Below are positions 42,247-51,322 of a stretch of 64,000 nt of DNA, piece by piece. Origin of the DNA: SIG435 sp045530725. GTDB lineage: Bacteria; Bacillota; Clostridia; UMGS1810. The stretch covers positions 1 through 64,000 of the forward strand of contig JAZSCT010000028.1 in NCBI GenBank assembly GCA_045530725.1, given 5' to 3'. The translations under genes and the position numbers were made by a program. Below the pieces are notes generated by a model. The model searched no databases and was not told the origin of the DNA. It worked only from the letters and a program-made list of their open reading frames with translations. Every line of letters begins with the position of its first letter. The stretch's first letter is position 1.

Positions 42247-43821
42247 TTATTGTTCATCAGGATTCTTAAGAGTTTTCATTGTAGGGAACAACAATACGTC
42301 TCTGATAGCCTGAGCATCTGTGAGAAGCATACACATACGGTCAATACCGAATCCGATACCGCCTGTAGGTGGCATACCGATTTCAAGAGCGTTCATAAAG
42401 TCTTCATCTGTTGTATTTGCTTCTTCGTTACCAAGGGAGAGGAGTTCTTCCTGTGCTTTGAATCTTTCTCTCTGATCGATTGGGTCATTAAGTTCGGAAT
42501 AAGCATTTGCCATTTCCCAACCGTTCATAAAGAATTCAAATCTTTCTACATAATCAGTATTTCCCGGTTTTTTCTTGGTAAGTGGTGAAATCTCAATAGG
42601 ATGATCCATAACAAATGTAGGCTGGATAAGGTGTTCTTCAACATATTCTTCGAAGAATGCATTGAGGATATCGCCTTTCTTGTAATGGTCTTCATACTCT
42701 ACGTGATGTTCGTCAGCAACTTTCTTTGCTTCTTCTATGGAATTGATTTCGTTGAAGTCAACTTCAGCATACTTCTTCACGGCATCAAGCATTGTGATTC
42801 TTTCAAAAGGTTTGCCAAGATCCATTTCTATACCGTTATATACAATCTTAGTTGTGCCAAGCACTTCCTGCGCAACATGACGGTAGAGATTTTCTGTAAG
42901 ATCCATCATACCGTGATAATCTGTGTATGCCTGATAAAGTTCCATAAGTGTAAACTCAGGATTGTGCCGTGTGTCAAGTCCTTCATTACGGAATACTCTT
43001 CCGATTTCATATACTCTTTCAAGTCCGCCTACGATGAGACGTTTCAGGTAAAGTTCGAGAGAAATACGGAGTTTGAAATCTTCGTCCAATGCATTGAAAT
43101 GTGTTTCAAAAGGTCTTGCTGCTGCACCACCTGCATTTGAAACAAGCATTGGTGTTTCTACTTCAAGAAATCCTTCTCCGTCAAGATACTTTCTGATAGT
43201 GGAGATAATCTTTGAACGTTTGATAAAAGTATCCTTTACTTCTGCATTCATAATAAGATCCACATATCTCTGACGGTATCTTAAGTCTGTATTTGTCATT
43301 CCGTGGAATTTCTCAGGAAGTGGCATAAGGGATTTGGAAAGCAAAACTATCTTATTTACTCTTACAGAGATTTCTCCTGTCTGTGTGGTAAATACTTCCC
43401 CTTCTGCGCCGATGATATCACCGATATCAAGTTTTTTGAAACGGTTATATTCTTCTTCGCCCAGGATATCCTTCTTTACAAATATCTGAATCTGTCCTTC
43501 CATATCTGCAAGATGGATAAATCCTACCTTACCCATTCCACGCTTGGACATAATTCTTCCTGCTACAACTACATTCTGGCCGTCAAGTGAGGAGATCTTC
43601 GCTTTGATGATTTCTGTTTCTTCAGAGCCTCTCTTTGTAATTTCACGGTCTTCTTCTGTGTAGTTATCCTTGATCTGGGATGAAGTGTGAGTTCTTTCAT
43701 ACTTTGTCACTTCAAATGGGTCTAAGCCCTGACTTTTAAGTTCGGCAAGTTTGTCGTGACGCACCTGAATAATCTCGCTGCGTTCCATTTCTGTGCCGTT
43801 TGGCATATTGTTTTCTGCCAT
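42247..43821 (-). CDS. lysS: Lysyl-tRNA synthetase (class II)
   Basis: 524 residues from ATG 43821 (AAAGGA 9 nt upstream). An OB-fold anticodon domain (about 60-175; VVAGRIMSKRGMGKVGFIHL) is followed by the class II catalytic core: motif 1 near RYRQRYVDLI, motif 2 FRNEGLDTRHNPEFTLMELY, motif 3 GGIGFGIDRMCMLLT. A C-terminal tail of normal length follows. It charges tRNA-Lys. It lies 65 bp after greA on the same strand, a standard clostridial pair. No T-box leader precedes it. Confidence 0.96.
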   Translation of the reverse strand: MAENNMPNGTEMERSEIIQVRHDKLAELKSQGLDPFEVTKYERTHTSSQIKDNYTEEDREITKRGSEETEIIKAKISSLDGQNVVVAGRIMSKRGMGKVGFIHLADMEGQIQIFVKKDILGEEEYNRFKKLDIGDIIGAEGEVFTTQTGEISVRVNKIVLLSKSLMPLPEKFHGMTNTDLRYRQRYVDLIMNAEVKDTFIKRSKIISTIRKYLDGEGFLEVETPMLVSNAGGAAARPFETHFNALDEDFKLRISLELYLKRLIVGGLERVYEIGRVFRNEGLDTRHNPEFTLMELYQAYTDYHGMMDLTENLYRHVAQEVLGTTKIVYNGIEMDLGKPFERITMLDAVKKYAEVDFNEINSIEEAKKVADEHHVEYEDHYKKGDILNAFFEEYVEEHLIQPTFVMDHPIEISPLTKKKPGNTDYVERFEFFMNGWEMANAYSELNDPIDQRERFKAQEELLSLGNEEANTTDEDFMNALEIGMPPTGGIGFGIDRMCMLLTDAQAIRDVLLFPTMKTLKNPDEQ

Positions 43822-43886
43822 GTGTATCAATCCTTTCGCCGCATCTTAATATGTAATGATACGGTATTTTGTCTTAGTTATTTAGA

Positions 43887-44366
43887 TTATTTTTTAAGTT
43901 CTAGCACTTTGAGTTTTACGATTTCGCCCGGGCATTCAACTTCGATTTCATCTCCCGGTTTTGTACCGAGAAGGGCTTTGCCTACAGGTGATTCATCAGA
44001 AATCTTAAACTCTGCAGGGTTTGATTCCATACTGCCCACGATTGTATATGTTACATCTTCATCAAAAGCATAGTCATGAACAACAACTGTTGAACCGATG
44101 GAAACAACCTTTTTCTTACCTTTTTTCTTTTCGTCGATAACAACAACATTTTCGAGAATTTTCTTAATTTCTGCGATTCTTGATTCCATCTTTGCCTGTT
44201 CTTCTTTTGCTGCTGTGTATTCGGCATTTTCGGAAAGGTCACCAAAGTCTCTTGCTATTTTGATTCTTTCGGCAATTTCCTTTCTCTTTTCTACTCTGAG
44301 AATCTCAAGTTCGTCTTCAAGTTTCTTAAGACCTTCAGCGGTAAGTTTCACTTCTTTTTCTGCCAT
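43887..44366 (-). CDS. greA: Transcription elongation factor GreA
   Basis: 159 residues, AAAAGGAGTG before ATG. The N-terminal coiled coil carries the acidic tip motif in RDFGDLSENAEYTAAKEEQA, which enters the RNA polymerase secondary channel. The C-terminal FKBP-like domain has IGSTVVVHDYAFDEDVTYTIVG and SPVGKALLGTKPGDEIEV. It rescues backtracked polymerase by stimulating transcript cleavage. It is first gene of greA-lysS, with its own consensus promoter inside the recR terminator. Confidence 0.96.
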   Translation of the reverse strand: MAEKEVKLTAEGLKKLEDELEILRVEKRKEIAERIKIARDFGDLSENAEYTAAKEEQAKMESRIAEIKKILENVVVIDEKKKGKKKVVSIGSTVVVHDYAFDEDVTYTIVGSMESNPAEFKISDESPVGKALLGTKPGDEIEVECPGEIVKLKVLELKK

Positions 44367-44413
44367 TTATAAACACTCCTTTTGGTTTGTTTTGCATAAT
44401 TACACATTTTATT

Positions 44414-44442
44414 ATTATATACAAAAGCCGTAGTTTTGTCAA
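44414..44442 (-). promoter_or_regulatory. Consensus promoter of greA-lysS
   Basis: Minus strand TTGACA (44437-44442), 17-bp spacer, TATAAT (44414-44419). It overlaps the hairpin that follows recR (44424-44462). Confidence 0.85.
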
Positions 44443-44462
44443 CCGTCAATGCTACAGGCTTT
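44424..44462 (-). terminator. Possible terminator of recR overlapping the greA promoter
   Basis: AAAGCC (44424-44429) with TAG (44431-44433) pairs with CTA (44452-44454) and GGCTTT (44457-44462). The minus-strand end is GGCTTTTG, a short T-run. The greA -35 lies in the loop. Confidence 0.5.
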
Positions 44463-44467
44463 GTTTA

Positions 44468-45070
44468 CTACTGAATTTCCCTTCTGCCTTCAAGTGCCTT
44501 TGTGATGGTGACCTCGTCTGCATACTCAAGGTCGCCGCCTATAGGAAGACCGAATGCTATCCTTGTGACCTTTATACCAAAGGGCTTTATAAGTCTGGAG
44601 AGATACATTGCTGTTGCCTCTCCTTCTATACTTGGGTTACTGGCAAGGATTACTTCTTTTATCTCATCAGAAGAAGAAATACGTGAAATAAGTTCCTTTA
44701 TCTTAAGTTCTTCGGGACCTATATTGTCCATTGGAGAAATAGCGCCGTGAAGTACATGATACTGACCGAAATATTCTCTTGTCTTCTCCAATGCGATTAC
44801 ATCTTTTGGTGTCTCCATAACACAGATAACCGACTTATCTCTTTTGTGATTGGAACAGATTTCACAAGGATCTGTCTCGGTCAGATTCTGACATACCGAG
44901 CAGTATGATATCTTTTCCTTGGCATTACGGATAGTATTTACAATGTCATCTATCTGAGAATTGTCAAGGGAAAGAATATTGAATGCAAGTCTTACTGCAG
45001 ACTTATGTCCGATGCCGGGCATTTTCTTAAACATATCTATAAGTTTTGAGAGAGATTCTGTATAAAGCAT
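44468..45070 (-). CDS. recR: Recombination mediator RecR
   Basis: 200 residues, GGAGGTGAAAAGGT before ATG. Helix-hairpin-helix MPGIGHKSAVRLAFN; zinc finger CSVCQNLTETDPCEIC (C-x2-C and C-x2-C); Toprim domain starting VICVMETPKDVIALEK with ASNPSIEGEATAMYL; and the C-terminal Walker-B-like tail. It acts with RecO and RecF in loading RecA at single-strand gaps. dnaX and the YbaB gene, frequent partners, are not adjacent; the gene instead follows the pseudouridine synthase by 15 bp. Confidence 0.96.
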   Translation of the reverse strand: MLYTESLSKLIDMFKKMPGIGHKSAVRLAFNILSLDNSQIDDIVNTIRNAKEKISYCSVCQNLTETDPCEICSNHKRDKSVICVMETPKDVIALEKTREYFGQYHVLHGAISPMDNIGPEELKIKELISRISSSDEIKEVILASNPSIEGEATAMYLSRLIKPFGIKVTRIAFGLPIGGDLEYADEVTITKALEGRREIQ

Positions 45071-45085
45071 ACCTTTTCACCTCCG

Positions 45086-46030
45086 TTATTTATCCACATT
45101 TATAAATGACGTGGATTTAAGTGAAAATTCCTTTCCGTTAAGGTATGAAAGGTAATTTTCGTCACAAAATTCGAATCTTAATTTGTATGAACAAAGTGCC
45201 TGATACTTCATCCCAAGCATTTTGTTGAACTGGTTTATTCCATACTTTCCGTCTCCCAGAAGCGGATGCCCTATGTGTGCAAGATGGGCTCTTATCTGAT
45301 GGGTTCTTCCTGTGATAAGTTCCACTTCTAAAAGTGAAGTGTTTTTTCTTTTTTCTATCAATGTATATCGGGTGACTATCTTTCTTGCGCCGTTTCTTTC
45401 TGAGTCATATACATATACCTGATTTTTCTTGGAATCTTTAAAAAGATACCCTTCCAGAGTTGCTTTGTCTTTTTTCGGAAAACCTTTTACCAGGCAAAGG
45501 TAGATTTTTTTGATTTCTCTGGATTTGATTTTTTCGTTAAGAACCTTAAGGCTTTCTGCATTTTTGGCAGCGATTACTATGCCTTCGGTGTTTCTGTCTA
45601 TACGGTTACAGAGGCTTGGTGCAAAGGAATGTTCGTCCTTGGGGTTGTATTCCCCATTCTGATAGAGATACGCCTTGATGTGATTAATAAGAGTATCTGT
45701 TTTCTCATCTATATCTTCGTGTACAATCACACCCTGAGGTTTGTTTACAAGAAGGATATTTTCATCCTCATAGACTATCTGAAGATTTGGTTTCATAGTA
45801 AGAAATGAGGTGGGCTTGTCTTGGCCGAAACACTCATCATTTATATACATATCGAGCACATCACCCTCACAGAGTTTGTAGGATATTTCTGCCCTTTTGC
45901 CGTTTACTTTTATTCTTTTTTTGCGGATATATTTGTAGATATTACCCCAGGTGGTATTCTTAAGATACTTGGTAAGAAACTTATCAAGTCTCTGTCCGCT
46001 GTCGTTTTTATTAATTGTAACGGTTTTCAT
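45086..46030 (-). CDS. RluA-family pseudouridine synthase with S4 domain
   Basis: 314 residues. ATG 46030 shares its bases with the stop of the upstream gene. The N-terminal S4 RNA-binding domain (about 10-70, GQRLDKFLTKYLK, KRIKVNGKR) is followed by the RluA catalytic domain with the active-site Asp in LCNRIDRNTEGIVI and the late ELITGRTHQIRAHLAHIGHPLLGDGKYG motif. It converts specific uridines in rRNA (RluC/RluD-like) or tRNA to pseudouridine; the exact site cannot be told. It is part of the yifB-asnS-TPR-LarC-like-rluA-recR string. Confidence 0.93.
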   Translation of the reverse strand: MKTVTINKNDSGQRLDKFLTKYLKNTTWGNIYKYIRKKRIKVNGKRAEISYKLCEGDVLDMYINDECFGQDKPTSFLTMKPNLQIVYEDENILLVNKPQGVIVHEDIDEKTDTLINHIKAYLYQNGEYNPKDEHSFAPSLCNRIDRNTEGIVIAAKNAESLKVLNEKIKSREIKKIYLCLVKGFPKKDKATLEGYLFKDSKKNQVYVYDSERNGARKIVTRYTLIEKRKNTSLLEVELITGRTHQIRAHLAHIGHPLLGDGKYGINQFNKMLGMKYQALCSYKLRFEFCDENYLSYLNGKEFSLKSTSFINVDK

Positions 46031-46758
46031 CAATCAATCTTTCCTTTGTTTGAATATGTGAAATTTGAAACAAATTCGGATTTAAAATCCAGCGATGCCT
46101 CAAACACATCTGCAACATCCTTGTCTCTCACAGACAATATCACAAGCCTTAATGCATCTGATACATCACATCTGTCATATCCGAGACCATAGCCGATTTT
46201 CACAATGTCGCCATCAGGAATACTGCCGCATTCTTCCACTATGTGAGAAAGAATAATCGCTCCCGATCTTTCGGATACAAAATATTGTGAATCGGTAATT
46301 ATCATATCTATGCCGCATCTCTCCATACAGGATATGATTTCCTTGTCAGGTGTATTATGGATTGTGCCGTCTCCCATACCGTCATATACAGGGGATGTGA
46401 CAGCATTATCATACTCTGTCTTTGAAAGTATGTACAATACAGAAAACAATGTATAGAATTCTTTTTGGGTAGGAGATTCTGTCATAAACAGAATCTCCTT
46501 TGAAAGTTCGTATCCTCTTTTGTATTCTGTATCTATTTCTTCATCAGAAAACATATACTCCCCCTCAGAGCATAGAATTTCTGCTCTTACTCCTGGGATT
46601 CCTCCGCATATGGTCTTTGTTAGATGAAGTTCCGCCTTGCCATGAGACACACTGTATAATGCATCTTCCAGATCGAAACTTCCCACGCAGTCTATAAGTG
46701 CACCGAGGATTTTTTCTCCCGACACACCGAAAAAGCAGTCAAAATAGAGAGTTATCAT
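46030..46758 (-). CDS. Short, divergent LarC-like protein
   Basis: 242 residues; ATG 46758 follows the TPR gene's TAA with no gap. The start MITLYFDCFFGVSGEKILGA corresponds to the LarC (DUF111) N-terminus (LYFDCFSGISGDMFLGAL), with the usual GD changed to GE. The C-terminal half keeps the LarC-like order: SPVYDGMGDG, a region in place of TPTGAAIL (SERSGAIILSHIVEE), KIGYGLGYDRCDVSDALRLVIL. LarC is normally about 400 residues, has the HFHEVG motif and inserts nickel into the lactate racemase pincer cofactor. Here the middle is shortened, no HFHEVG is seen, and larA, larB and larE are absent from the window. The function is therefore uncertain. Confidence 0.6.
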   Translation of the reverse strand: MITLYFDCFFGVSGEKILGALIDCVGSFDLEDALYSVSHGKAELHLTKTICGGIPGVRAEILCSEGEYMFSDEEIDTEYKRGYELSKEILFMTESPTQKEFYTLFSVLYILSKTEYDNAVTSPVYDGMGDGTIHNTPDKEIISCMERCGIDMIITDSQYFVSERSGAIILSHIVEECGSIPDGDIVKIGYGLGYDRCDVSDALRLVILSVRDKDVADVFEASLDFKSEFVSNFTYSNKGKID

Positions 46759-47583
46759 TTAATCACCCAACAAATCAAGTCTTTGTCTGATTTCATCATG
46801 GCTTACGGTGGATAAGAACTTTTCTCTGTAGGTAAGGGCTTTTTTATAATATTCCCTTGCCCCGTCCTTATCTCCTCTTTTTTCAAGAAGTGTGCCGTAG
46901 TTGTAGTATGGCTCAATGAAATCAGGGTTCCTTTCAAGCAAAGAATGATAGAGTTCTTCTGACTTATCCATATCTCCAAGATACAGGAAATTCAGAGCGT
47001 AGTTGTCCATAATGATGTTGTCATCACTATTGTATTCCACCGCTTCTTTGTTTATCTCCATTGCCTTTTCATATTCGCCCTTTTCCATATAAAGGTATCC
47101 AAGCACTCCATAAACGGCAGTTGTCCTGAAATTTTCCTCATATATTTCTCTTACCATTTCGATAGCGGTATCGATATCAGATGCTTTCCATCTGATAAGG
47201 GCACGGTTGAGTTTTGCGTTAAGATAATCCTGTCGGCTAAGATCCGCTCTTCTTTCTGTAAGAATATCATTGATCATCTTTTCGCTTTGTTGAAGTTTTC
47301 CGTCACGAAGAAGGAGATATGCATAAAACAGAGCAGAATGAGTCTTCATCTTACCTGTTCTGTATGCTCTCTCAAACCACATAAAGCCCTTTTGGTGATC
47401 TTTGTCAAATGTCATCTGGGCAATTACTACACGGATGGAATTTCTGTACAGAAAGACTATGAGGCACATCACAATGACAAATGCACCTACACCGCCCAAA
47501 ATGCCAAACTTAAGTGCGGCATTTATAATGGCAACCACAAGTATTATTACCCAGAGTAGAAATAAAAAACATCCCTGTTTCAT
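46759..47583 (-). CDS. Membrane-anchored tetratricopeptide-repeat protein
   Basis: 274 residues, AAAGAGG before ATG. Two N-terminal hydrophobic helices (about 5-22 and 27-46) anchor it. The remainder is helical repeats: at least four TPR units are visible between about 80 and 265, including AVYGVLGYLYMEKGEYEKAM, LNFLYLGDMDKSEELYHSLL and YNYGTLLEKRGDKDGAREYY. Such repeats bind partner proteins; the partner is unknown. The gene abuts the LarC-like gene and follows asnS by 19 bp, so all are likely on one transcript. Confidence 0.85.
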   Translation of the reverse strand: MKQGCFLFLLWVIILVVAIINAALKFGILGGVGAFVIVMCLIVFLYRNSIRVVIAQMTFDKDHQKGFMWFERAYRTGKMKTHSALFYAYLLLRDGKLQQSEKMINDILTERRADLSRQDYLNAKLNRALIRWKASDIDTAIEMVREIYEENFRTTAVYGVLGYLYMEKGEYEKAMEINKEAVEYNSDDNIIMDNYALNFLYLGDMDKSEELYHSLLERNPDFIEPYYNYGTLLEKRGDKDGAREYYKKALTYREKFLSTVSHDEIRQRLDLLGD

Positions 47584-47602
47584 TGACTTACCTCTTTAAA
47601 AC

Positions 47603-49000
47603 TTAAAATTCTGCGTTGTTTACTGTTCTTGGGAAACTCTGTGCATCACGGATATTGGACATACCTGTGATATACATAATTGCTCTTTCAAATCCAAGAC
47701 CGAAACCTGCATGATTTGCAGTACCGTATTTTCTAAGGTCAAGATACCATTCATAATCCTTGATATCCATACCAAGTTCTTTCATTCTCTGAGTAAGTTT
47801 GCCGTAGTCTTCTTCTCTCTGGCTTCCGCCGATAATTTCGCCTACACCTGGAACGAGACAGTCCATAGCGGCAACAGTCTTTCCGTCAGGATTCTGTTTC
47901 ATATAGAATGCCTTGATATCCTTAGGATAATCTGTAACAAATACAGGTTTTTTGAAAATCTGTTCTGTAAGATATCTTTCGTGCTCTGTCTGAAGATCAA
48001 TACCCCACTCAACAGGATAGTCAAACTTTTCTCCGCTGTTTTTGAGAAGTTCGATTGCTTCTGTATATGTTACGTGACCGAATTCGCTGTTTACGATATT
48101 ATTGAGTCTTTCGAGAAGTCCTTTGTCAACAAAGTTATTGAAGAATTCCATTTCTTCGGGAGCATTTTCAAGACAATACGAGATGATGTATTTGAGCATA
48201 TCCTCTGCAAGGCGCATATCATCCTTAAGGTCTGCAAATGCGATTTCAGGTTCTATCATCCAGAATTCTGATGCATGACGAGGTGTGTTTGAGTTTTCTG
48301 CTCTGAATGTAGGTCCGAAAGTATATACCTTTCTGAATGCCATAGCGTGTGTTTCACACTCCAACTGGCCTGACACGGTAAGGTTTGTGGATTTGCCGAA
48401 GAAATCCTCTGTATAATCAATCTTGCCTTCATCATTTCTTGGAAGGTTTTCCATATCAAGAGTTGTTACTCTGAACATTTCACCTGCACCTTCTGCATCA
48501 GAAGATGTGATGATTGGTGTATGCACATATACAAATCCTCTTTCCTGGAAGAATCTGTGGATTGCATAGGCTGCAATAGAACGGATACGAAGTACTGCTG
48601 CAAAGGTATTTGTACGTGGTCTTAAATGTGCGATTGTTCTTAAGTATTCAAATGAATGTCTCTTTTTCTGCAACGGATAGTCAGGGGTGGATTCACCTGC
48701 GATAACTATTTCTGTAGCAGAGATTTCGAATGGCTGTTTTGCATCGGGGGTAAGGTTTAATACACCCTTTACATACACACTTGAGCCAACATTGAGTTTT
48801 GCAATTTCGTCATAGTTTGAAACTTTTTCTTTTTCAAACACTACCTGAAGATTTTTTAAGAATGTACCATCGTTCAAGTCGATAAAGCCGAACACATTGG
48901 ATGCTCTGATGCTTCTTACCCAACCTGCAACGGTGATTTCTTTTTTGTCGAAACTTTCTTTACTTCTGTAAAGTTCTTTTACTTCTCTTATATTTTCCAT
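47603..49000 (-). CDS. asnS: Asparaginyl-tRNA synthetase
   Basis: 465 residues from ATG 49000 (GGAGG 8 nt upstream). The OB-fold anticodon domain (TVAGWVRSIRASNVFGFIDL) is followed by the class IIb catalytic core: motif 2 GPTFRAENSNTPRHASEFWM and motif 3 AGFGLGFERAIMYITG. The long insertion and the Asn-type GGSQREEDY segment distinguish it from AspRS. It charges tRNA-Asn directly. It lies 22 bp after yifB. No T-box is present. Confidence 0.95.
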   Translation of the reverse strand: MENIREVKELYRSKESFDKKEITVAGWVRSIRASNVFGFIDLNDGTFLKNLQVVFEKEKVSNYDEIAKLNVGSSVYVKGVLNLTPDAKQPFEISATEIVIAGESTPDYPLQKKRHSFEYLRTIAHLRPRTNTFAAVLRIRSIAAYAIHRFFQERGFVYVHTPIITSSDAEGAGEMFRVTTLDMENLPRNDEGKIDYTEDFFGKSTNLTVSGQLECETHAMAFRKVYTFGPTFRAENSNTPRHASEFWMIEPEIAFADLKDDMRLAEDMLKYIISYCLENAPEEMEFFNNFVDKGLLERLNNIVNSEFGHVTYTEAIELLKNSGEKFDYPVEWGIDLQTEHERYLTEQIFKKPVFVTDYPKDIKAFYMKQNPDGKTVAAMDCLVPGVGEIIGGSQREEDYGKLTQRMKELGMDIKDYEWYLDLRKYGTANHAGFGLGFERAIMYITGMSNIRDAQSFPRTVNNAEF

Positions 49001-49022
49001 AATATGTTCCTCCATATTTTGA

Positions 49023-50564
49023 TTACTGTTTATTGAACCAGAATTTTCTGTCCAGACTTCTGTATCTTATTGCTTCTGCAATATGTGTTGCATCTATTCT
49101 GTCCTTGCCCTCAAGATCGGCAATGGTCCTTGATACCTTCACAATCCTTGAATGTGCTCTGGCACTAAGCCCCATCCTTTCAAACACCTGTCTCAAAAGT
49201 TCCTTACAGGCGGAATCAAGTTGACAGAAGTTTTCAAGATCTGCCTGATTAAGTTGTGAGTTGGAAAAGATTTCCTTACCCTTAAATCTTTCAAGTTGAA
49301 TCTCTCTTGCTTTGTTTACTCTTTCTCTGACAGTCTTTGAACTTTCTGAATGAATGTCTGATGATAGTGAATCAAAGTCAACTGTTGGCACCTGAATATG
49401 AATGTCAAATCTGTCAAGCATAGGCCCTGAGATTCGTCCCAGATACCTTTGTATCTCATTTGGCGAGCAATTACACTTACCGCTTGGGTCGCCGAAATAT
49501 CCGCATTTACAGGGGTTCATACTTGCCACAAGCATTGTCTCTGACGGGAATGTAAATGTGCCTGCAACCCTTCCTACCGTAAAGCACCCGTCCTCCAGGG
49601 GCTGACGCATTGCATCTATGGTAGATTTCGGAAATTCGGGAAACTCATCAAGAAAAAGTACCCCTCTGTGTGCAAGGCTTATTTCTCCCGGCTTTGGAAC
49701 AGAGCCGCCTCCCGTAATCGCCGCCGCAGAAATTGTGTGGTGGGGATTTCTGAAAGGTCTTTCGTCTATAAGTGCCTTTCCCGACGGAAGTTTGCCTGCG
49801 ATTGAATATATCTTTGTAATTTCCAATGCTTCTTCAAATGTAAGATCAGGAAGAATGGACGGAAGACACTTGGCAAGCATAGTCTTTCCCGAACCGGGAG
49901 ATCCTATCATAAGACAGTTATGGCTTCCTGCCGCCGCAATCTCCAATGCTCGTTTCACATTTTCCTGTCCTTTTACGTAGCAAAGGTCGTTTGCATATTC
50001 CTTGCTTTGTGAAAACACACCAGAAATATCTGACTTATGGACCATAATGGGCTTTTTGCCGTTAAGGTGGTCGCAGACTTCCTTAAGTGTTTTTGCAGGA
50101 TAAATCTCCACTCCCGACACAACTGCCGCTTCCTCTGCATTTTCCATAGGAAGGATAATCTTCTTTATCCCGTTGTCCCTTGCAGTAACAGTCATTGGAA
50201 GGACTCCGTGAGCCTTCCTGATTTCGCCGTCAAGGGATAATTCTCCCAGAAATAAGTATTCATTTTTATCATCACATCTTATCTGCCCTGTAGATGACAA
50301 AATCCCAATCGATATTGGCAAATCAAGATAAGCGCCTTCTTTTTTTGTATCGGCAGGTGCAAGGTTTATCACAATTCTCTTTACAGGAAAGGAAAATCCC
50401 GAATTACGTATTGCAGATCTTACTCTTTCCTTGGATTCCTTTACTGCCGCATCAGGCAGTCCCACAATATCGAAGGCAACTGCGCCATTTGACACATCTG
50501 TTTCCACGCTCACGATATATCCGTCAATGCCCCATGGTGCGGCGCTGTTTACTTTTGATAACAT
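49023..50564 (-). CDS. YifB/ComM family Mg chelatase-like AAA+ ATPase
   Basis: 513 residues, AAAGGTGATTTT before ATG. The N-terminal ChlI-like domain (GIDGYIVSVETDVSNG, GLPDAAVKESKERVRSAI) is followed by the AAA+ core with Walker A MIGSPGSGKTMLAKCLP, Walker B GVLFLDEFPEF, the FRNPHHTIS sensor segment and MNPCKCGYFGD. The C-terminal Mg_chelatase_C domain ends the protein. In competent bacteria ComM/YifB-type helicases help branch migration during recombination; here it is probably a DNA-associated ATPase. It is the first gene of the seven-gene minus-strand string ending at recR. Confidence 0.92.
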   Translation of the reverse strand: MLSKVNSAAPWGIDGYIVSVETDVSNGAVAFDIVGLPDAAVKESKERVRSAIRNSGFSFPVKRIVINLAPADTKKEGAYLDLPISIGILSSTGQIRCDDKNEYLFLGELSLDGEIRKAHGVLPMTVTARDNGIKKIILPMENAEEAAVVSGVEIYPAKTLKEVCDHLNGKKPIMVHKSDISGVFSQSKEYANDLCYVKGQENVKRALEIAAAGSHNCLMIGSPGSGKTMLAKCLPSILPDLTFEEALEITKIYSIAGKLPSGKALIDERPFRNPHHTISAAAITGGGSVPKPGEISLAHRGVLFLDEFPEFPKSTIDAMRQPLEDGCFTVGRVAGTFTFPSETMLVASMNPCKCGYFGDPSGKCNCSPNEIQRYLGRISGPMLDRFDIHIQVPTVDFDSLSSDIHSESSKTVRERVNKAREIQLERFKGKEIFSNSQLNQADLENFCQLDSACKELLRQVFERMGLSARAHSRIVKVSRTIADLEGKDRIDATHIAEAIRYRSLDRKFWFNKQ

Positions 50565-50760
50565 AAAATCACCTTTTATTTAATAAGCATTTGTGATATG
50601 AACTGTGCATACATAATTAACCTATTATAATATTACAATGATAACACAAAAAGAAAAAAATTTCCACATTTTTTTATAAATAATTGCGAAATTACAGCAA
50701 GTTTTGAAAAAAGAATTCTGCCCCGATGCATTTTGGAGGAAATATTTTAAAAAAACACAC

Positions 50761-50789
50761 TTGACAAATTAAAAAAAGTGTATTATACT
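50761..50789 (+). promoter_or_regulatory. Promoter of the ctsR operon
   Basis: TTGACA (50761-50766), 17-bp spacer, TATACT (50784-50789). Confidence 0.85.
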
Positions 50790-50797
50790 TTGATTAA

Positions 50798-50820
50798 GGT
50801 CAAAGAAAGTCAAAGTCAAA
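50798..50820 (+). promoter_or_regulatory. CtsR operator
   Basis: GGTCAAA-GAA-AGTCAAA (50798-50814) matches the CtsR heptad repeat (RGTCAAANANRGTCAAA), followed by a third AGTCAAA (50814-50820). It covers the transcription start just below the -10, as expected for class III heat-shock repression. Confidence 0.92.
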
Positions 50821-50859
50821 TTTGATTATTGACTTTTATACAAAGGAGGTCCTCATAAA

Positions 50860-51309
50860 ATGAAAATAAGCGATTTGATAGAAAGTTTCATCATCAACAG
50901 TCTTGGTGAAGAAGAAGCAATAGAACTTAAGAGAAACGAACTTGCAAATACCCTTGGTTGTGTGCCAAGTCAGATCAACTACGTTATTTCGACAAGATTT
51001 ACAAACGAAAGAGGTTATATTGTAGAGAGTAAGAGAGGCGGAGGCGGTTATATCAAAATCTCAAAGGTGACTGTACCTGAGGGCGATATATTTATGCACA
51101 TTGTAAACACCATCGGACAAACTATCGATGCAGAAACAATATGCGCAATCCTAAATAATCTTATCTCTGACAGAATCATTACAAAGGAAACGGGAAGAAT
51201 CATTATGGCTGCCTGCTCGGATTCTGCTCTGGGTATAGTTCAGAATATGCATGCAAGAAACACATTAAGAGCAAATATATTCAAAAAAGTTATTATGTGT
51301 TTAATCTGA
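50860..51309 (+). CDS. ctsR: Class III heat-shock repressor CtsR
   Basis: 149 residues, AAAGGAGG before ATG. The N-terminal winged helix includes RNELANTLGCVPSQINYVIS and the wing RGYIVESKRGGGGYIKI, with the glycine-rich tip acting as the heat sensor. The C-terminal helical dimerisation domain follows. It represses its own operon by binding the GGTCAAA heptads present upstream. McsB phosphorylation and ClpC-ClpP then remove it during stress, and both partners are encoded in the same operon. Confidence 0.96.
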   Translation: MKISDLIESFIINSLGEEEAIELKRNELANTLGCVPSQINYVISTRFTNERGYIVESKRGGGGYIKISKVTVPEGDIFMHIVNTIGQTIDAETICAILNNLISDRIITKETGRIIMAACSDSALGIVQNMHARNTLRANIFKKVIMCLI

Positions 51310-51322
51310 AGGAGGAATTAAT

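Noticed and set aside
43822..43886. T-box leader for lysS, and likewise for asnS at 49001-49022
   Set aside because: Both genes follow an upstream gene within 65 and 22 bp; no T-box sequence fits.
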